A DNA stretch of 64,000 nucleotides from G965233625 sp965233625 (GTDB lineage Bacteria > Planctomycetota > Planctomycetia > Pirellulales > Pirellulaceae). The position numbers and the translations under genes are program-made. The stretch spans positions 4,960,001 through 5,024,000 of the forward strand of contig OZ247499.1 in assembly GCA_965233625.1 (NCBI GenBank). Reading direction: 5' to 3'. The notes beneath the pieces are model-generated. The model worked only from the letters and a program-made list of their open reading frames with translations, was not told the origin of the DNA and made no database searches. Positions 60,800-64,000 of this stretch are shown here, in pieces. Each line of letters opens with the position of its first letter. Positions within the stretch are counted from its first letter, which is position 1.

Positions 60800-61447
60800 T
60801 CAGCCCACGCCTTCCTGCGGGCAGAATTTCTTCATGGTGCAGTTTTCGCAATCGGGCTTGCGCGCTTTGCAGACCTGACGGCCGTGGTAGATCAGCCGGT
60901 GCGAATACATGATCCATTCTTTCTTGGGCAACAGCTTCATCAGTTCCGCCTCGGCTTTGACCGCGTCGGTTTCTTCAATCAGGCCCAGCCGCCGGCTGCA
61001 GCGGCCGACGTGCGTATCGACCACCACGCCGCTGGGAATCTCAAAAGCGGTGCCCAGCACTACGTTCGCCGTCTTGCGGCCGACGCCTGCCAGTGCGACC
61101 AGTGCATCCAGATCCTGCGGAACTTCGCCATCGTATTGCTCGACCAGCGCTTCGCTGCAAGCCTTCACGTTCTTGGCCTTGTTGCGGAAGAAGTTCACGC
61201 TGTTGAGTTCTTTTTCAAGCTTCGCCAGCGGTAGTGCGGCCACGCTGGCGGCGTCCGGATAATGGGCGAACAGGTTGCGTGTAACGATGTTCACACGTTC
61301 ATCCGTTGTCTGGGCGGAAAGAATCGTCGCGATCAGCAACTGATAAGGTGTTTCAAACTCCAGTGCGCATTCCACGTCCGGAAAATCCGTCTTGAGTTGC
61401 TTGACGACTTTCTTCGACCTGCGTTTCACTTCGTCAGAAGCAGCCAT
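60800..61447 (-). CDS. nth: Endonuclease III
   Basis: A 215-residue DNA glycosylase/AP lyase that removes oxidised pyrimidines. The helix-hairpin-helix LAGVGRKTANVVLG carries catalytic Lys125; Asp144 lies in VVDTHVGR. The C-terminal [4Fe-4S] motif C-x6-C-x2-C-x5-C is complete (Cys193, 200, 203, 209). Full length. The DILSAQTTD-type block reads ATILSAQTTDERVN. No operon partner; divergent from the exported PDZ gene with a 292-base gap. Confidence 0.96.
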   Translation of the reverse strand: MAASDEVKRRSKKVVKQLKTDFPDVECALEFETPYQLLIATILSAQTTDERVNIVTRNLFAHYPDAASVAALPLAKLEKELNSVNFFRNKAKNVKACSEALVEQYDGEVPQDLDALVALAGVGRKTANVVLGTAFEIPSGVVVDTHVGRCSRRLGLIEETDAVKAEAELMKLLPKKEWIMYSHRLIYHGRQVCKARKPDCENCTMKKFCPQEGVG

Positions 61448-61739
61448 CGGGCGGGTTCTTTCAGTTAGAGATCGTGGCAGTTTGCGGGAAATAAACCGTT
61501 CTGCAAAAGATTATCCGCCCGTGGCGCTGCTCTGCAATGGCGTCGGTCAGGCCGGTTGAATGAATTCGCATCAGCCTGACCGAATGGAAACCACAACCGT
61601 CCGCCCAGGCGGCGGCTTCTCATCTTATACAGCGGCGGATAAGCCATGTGGCAGTTCGCGGCGCGGCATTTGCGTGTTTCGATGGCTTGGTTTGAAGATA
61701 CCAACCCTCACCCTCTGCAAATGCATTTAAGGAGACGCT

Positions 61740-63350
61740 ATGCGTTTCATCAATACATCGCACGCCAGCGTGCTGGTCGGCTGCATGACACTTGCGGCAG
61801 CGTTCAGCTTCGCATCTGTCGCGAACGCCCAGACCGCCAGCAAGGCCGCAACGCACCTTGGCTTCACCGTGGCTGAAACAGCCGGCGGACAGATTTACAT
61901 GGACACCGTAACGGCCAATTCGCCTGCCGGACGGCGCGGCTTGCAGAAAGGCGACCGCATCCTGCTGGTCGGTCAAACCGTTGCCCGCACCGCGGAAGGC
62001 GTGCAGCAGGCCATCAACGCGATGAACACAGGCGATACCGTGCGGCTGACACTCTCCAGGGATCAGCACGTTGGCACCGTCACCTTGCAGTTAGCCCCCG
62101 CCACGACGGACGCCACGGCCGTGGCTCCACCTGGTAAGGACCTGTTGCTGCTGGGCATGGGCCTCACCCCGGACAAAGCAGGGCGTCCCCTGGTGGCTGC
62201 CGTCTCCGCAGAATCGCCAGCGGCTAAAGCGGGCATTCAGCAGGGCGATGTCGTCCAGCAGATCGATGGCATGGAACCGGCCAGCTTCAAGCAGTTCGCC
62301 GACACAGCCCGCAATGTGCTTGATAACGACGCCCGCGAAACGGTTGTCCTGACGCTCAGTCGCCGCGGCGAGAGCTTCCGCGCCGTTATCAAACTCATGC
62401 CAGATCCAACCGTTGTGGCCCGCACGCAGGGCATGCAGCGCGGCTGGGGAGCACCCGCCCGGATGCAGGCTGCGGTGGCTCATCTGGATCGTTTGAATGG
62501 CGGTTCGCAGACCAAACGTTATGTCGGCAACATCCGTTTTCTGAGCCAACTGGAAGTCACCCGCGCGAATGCCCGGATCAGCGGCCTGGCTCCTGGTTAT
62601 TACGTGATTGCCGCCCATTCGCACGGCGACCTGAGTCAGATTGATGTGCAGCCGATGGCAATCGGCGCACCGGGAGACGATTCGCCAGAAGACACTGCAA
62701 CCGATAACGATGGCCCTGATCTGAAGCAGTCCACGACGTTGAAATCCGGCGACACATTAGTACCGCCGAAGCCACGCAAAACAACCGCGGAGCGGATGAT
62801 TGAAGATGTGCCTCCCGTCACACCCGCTTCCGCCGCACGCGCCAATGCTGGTGTGGAACCGGCAAGTGAAACCGAAGCCGCCGCCAGCGCCCGTCGTAGT
62901 GCTGCCGCGGAACTCGCACGGCGCCGTGCTATTTTCCGTGCGGATATGAAACCCACAGCCGTGGAAAACGAACCCGTCGTCGTGCTGGCGACCGTCAACG
63001 TGGACGAACTTGGTAACAGCGCCACGACCAGCAAGTTCGATGGCGATGTTGACTCGCTGGCCGGTCTGGCAGTGGCTGTCTACCCGATCGAACGGGCGGA
63101 TATGACGCGACTTGCGGCCGGTGGCGCCATCGGCACACGCAATCTCCGGGCGCCTGTTGCGGCGGGCCTTGTTGGCTATGCAGTTGCTACGCCCGCAGCC
63201 CCTGATGCAGATGCTCCGGCAGTGGACGCGCTAGACAACGATGAACTACGCGACGTGCGCAACGACGGCGTCATCGACCGTGGCATCGACGCCAGCGGAC
63301 GCATCGAACCGATTCCGCCCCGCACCGGCGCCCCGCTAGAGCGCGAGTAA
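61740..63350 (+). CDS. Exported protein with two PDZ domains
   Basis: A 536-residue protein. AAGGAG lies before the ATG. Signal peptide about 1-30 (ANA). PDZ1 (about 38-108) has VTANSPAGRRGLQKGDRILL; PDZ2 (about 125-210) has VSAESPAAKAGIQQGDVVQQ. No protease domain is attached, so it is not DegP-like; it may act as an adaptor. The C-terminal 300 residues are Ala-rich with acidic segments and no recognised fold, including ARRSAAAELARRRAIFRADM (probably helical). It is followed 116 bases later by ppnP. Confidence 0.8.
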   Translation: MRFINTSHASVLVGCMTLAAAFSFASVANAQTASKAATHLGFTVAETAGGQIYMDTVTANSPAGRRGLQKGDRILLVGQTVARTAEGVQQAINAMNTGDTVRLTLSRDQHVGTVTLQLAPATTDATAVAPPGKDLLLLGMGLTPDKAGRPLVAAVSAESPAAKAGIQQGDVVQQIDGMEPASFKQFADTARNVLDNDARETVVLTLSRRGESFRAVIKLMPDPTVVARTQGMQRGWGAPARMQAAVAHLDRLNGGSQTKRYVGNIRFLSQLEVTRANARISGLAPGYYVIAAHSHGDLSQIDVQPMAIGAPGDDSPEDTATDNDGPDLKQSTTLKSGDTLVPPKPRKTTAERMIEDVPPVTPASAARANAGVEPASETEAAASARRSAAAELARRRAIFRADMKPTAVENEPVVVLATVNVDELGNSATTSKFDGDVDSLAGLAVAVYPIERADMTRLAAGGAIGTRNLRAPVAAGLVGYAVATPAAPDADAPAVDALDNDELRDVRNDGVIDRGIDASGRIEPIPPRTGAPLERE

Positions 63351-63466
63351 CGCGTCGCCCACTTGCCGCCGCCCGCAGATTGCGGCATTCTCTGGCAACA
63401 AGAACATCATCGCGGTCATTGCGCCGCGGTGATGCCTGGAGAATCTTCAATCTGAGGTATGGCGAA

Positions 63467-63745
63467 ATGCAGGTAAACGAGTACTTCGATGGCAACGTCA
63501 AATCCATCGCCTTCGAAAACAACGAAGGCCGGGCAACCGCCGGAGTCATGGCGCCCGGCGAATATGAATTCGGCACGAGCGAAAATGAACGGATGAAAGT
63601 CGTCTCTGGCCAGCTGGATGTACAGCTACCAGGCGCCAGCGAATTCACGCCCTACCCGGCCGGTTCAGAGTTCAAAGTGGAAGCCGGACAGAAGTTTCAG
63701 CTTAAAGTCGATCAGGCGACTGCCTACCTGTGCTTCTACGGGTAG
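63467..63745 (+). CDS. ppnP: Pyrimidine/purine nucleoside phosphorylase PpnP
   Basis: A 92-residue small cupin of the DUF1255/PpnP family, which in E. coli phosphorolyses several nucleosides. The family sequence is clear: YFDGNVKSIAFEN, GVMAPGEYEFGTSENERM, VVSGQLDVQLPG, FKVEAGQKFQLKV and AYLCFYG. Full length. TGAGG lies about 9 bases before the ATG at 63467; the upstream frame from 63380 is not part of the family. Probably a single gene. Confidence 0.93.
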   Translation: MQVNEYFDGNVKSIAFENNEGRATAGVMAPGEYEFGTSENERMKVVSGQLDVQLPGASEFTPYPAGSEFKVEAGQKFQLKVDQATAYLCFYG

Positions 63746-63855
63746 CTATTCAGCAACCAAGCAGGCTCACTAATTGCCGGCGTATGGATTCTAATTGTTA
63801 ATCTCCGAAACAAATATCTACTCTGAGCGTTAGAACGAATAACACTTAACTTGTT

Positions 63856-63881
63856 CAACGTGGTGGGCATTGACCACGTTG
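63856..63881 (+). other. Hairpin in the leader of the last gene
   Basis: CAACGTGGT (63856-63864) and ACCACGTTG (63873-63881) form a perfect 9-bp stem with an 8-base loop. There is no T-run, so it is not a typical terminator; it lies 26 bases before the next start codon and could be an operator or leader structure. Confidence 0.4.
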
Positions 63882-63907
63882 TCACAGCGAACGTTCCAGG
63901 TAGAAAC

Positions 63908-64000
63908 ATGAGACAAGCCCTATCCATTCTGTTCTGTTCGATATTGATGGTTTCTAGCGGACAGTGCCAGGAACCGGCGGAACGTGGTGATCCGGCGACA
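63908..64000 (+). CDS. Start of an exported protein, cut by the window end
   Basis: Thirty-one codons from an ATG with AGG 8 bases upstream. The residues MRQALSILFCSILMVSSG form a signal peptide with a likely cleavage site or lipobox-like SGQC (Cys at 20), so it may be a lipoprotein. The frame is open to the window edge. The family cannot be told. Confidence 0.55.
   Translation, partial: MRQALSILFCSILMVSSGQCQEPAERGDPAT

Overview
The window is a 64 kb GC-rich chromosomal segment that almost certainly comes from a member of the Planctomycetota. The evidence is the gene content: two multidomain cytochrome-c/DUF1549/DUF1553 (PSD1) proteins, a DUF1501 protein, a PVC-type dehydrogenase joined to a Pirellula/Verrucomicrobium-type haem domain, a DUF1598 protein, an ECF sigma - FecR/LamG - PSD1 - DUF1501 operon, a membrane Ser/Thr kinase, a FHA-GAF-PPM phosphatase and an orphan Hcp1-family protein. 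No rRNA, tRNA, CRISPR array, complete transposon or prophage was recognised. All family names come from reading motifs by eye; no database search was possible.

Layout. At 1-5 kb a RegB/PrrB-like redox sensor kinase, cut by the window edge, faces a 1112-residue fusion of 2-oxoacid dehydrogenase E1-alpha, E1-beta, a lipoyl domain and a ketoacyl-ACP synthase III. At 5-6 kb lie two small exported cysteine-rich proteins. At 6-12 kb are a secreted M14 carboxypeptidase, a TrhO-RluA RNA-modification fusion coupled to a PhyH-type dioxygenase, a quinone reductase, an SRPBCC protein and an ECF sigma factor. At 12.7-16.4 kb is a giant SGNH/PVC-dehydrogenase/cupredoxin/cytochrome-c protein. At 16.8-29 kb are an SDR-DUF2867 protein, a TPR protein overlapping a DUF2752 protein, a Ser/Thr kinase, a glycine-rich exported protein, an FAD oxidoreductase and a DUF1598 protein. 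At 29-40 kb is a repeat-rich zone with a solitary cytosine-C5 DNA methyltransferase, YaaA, a zinc-ribbon EIIA, an oxidoreductase and a rhomboid protease, followed by the hpf-ptsN-ptsH-ptsI operon. At 40-48 kb are the FHA-GAF-PPM phosphatase and the four-gene ECF/FecR/PSD1/DUF1501 operon. At 49-58 kb are a second Gfo/Idh/MocA enzyme, a TIGR01777 protein, a second PSD1 protein with a discoidin-like insert, a HEAT protein and a DUF58 protein. At 58-64 kb are an exported tail-collar protein divergent from an orphan Hcp, a PHP phosphatase, endonuclease III, an exported PDZ protein, PpnP and the start of another exported protein.

How parts work together. The hpf-ptsN-ptsH-ptsI operon plus the second EIIA look like a regulatory phosphorelay without a sugar permease. 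The sigma/FecR/PSD1/DUF1501 operon looks like a self-regulated surface module. Three families of palindromic intergenic repeats sit between genes, several between convergent genes or beside gene ends, and at least two elements have nested inverted repeats typical of MITE-like sequences.

The most novel object is the E1-lipoyl-KASIII fusion. All catalytic residues needed to decarboxylate a 2-oxoacid, carry the acyl group on lipoate and condense it with malonyl-ACP are present in one chain, while an E2 acyltransferase domain is absent. That suggests fatty-acid or polyketide starter formation that bypasses CoA.
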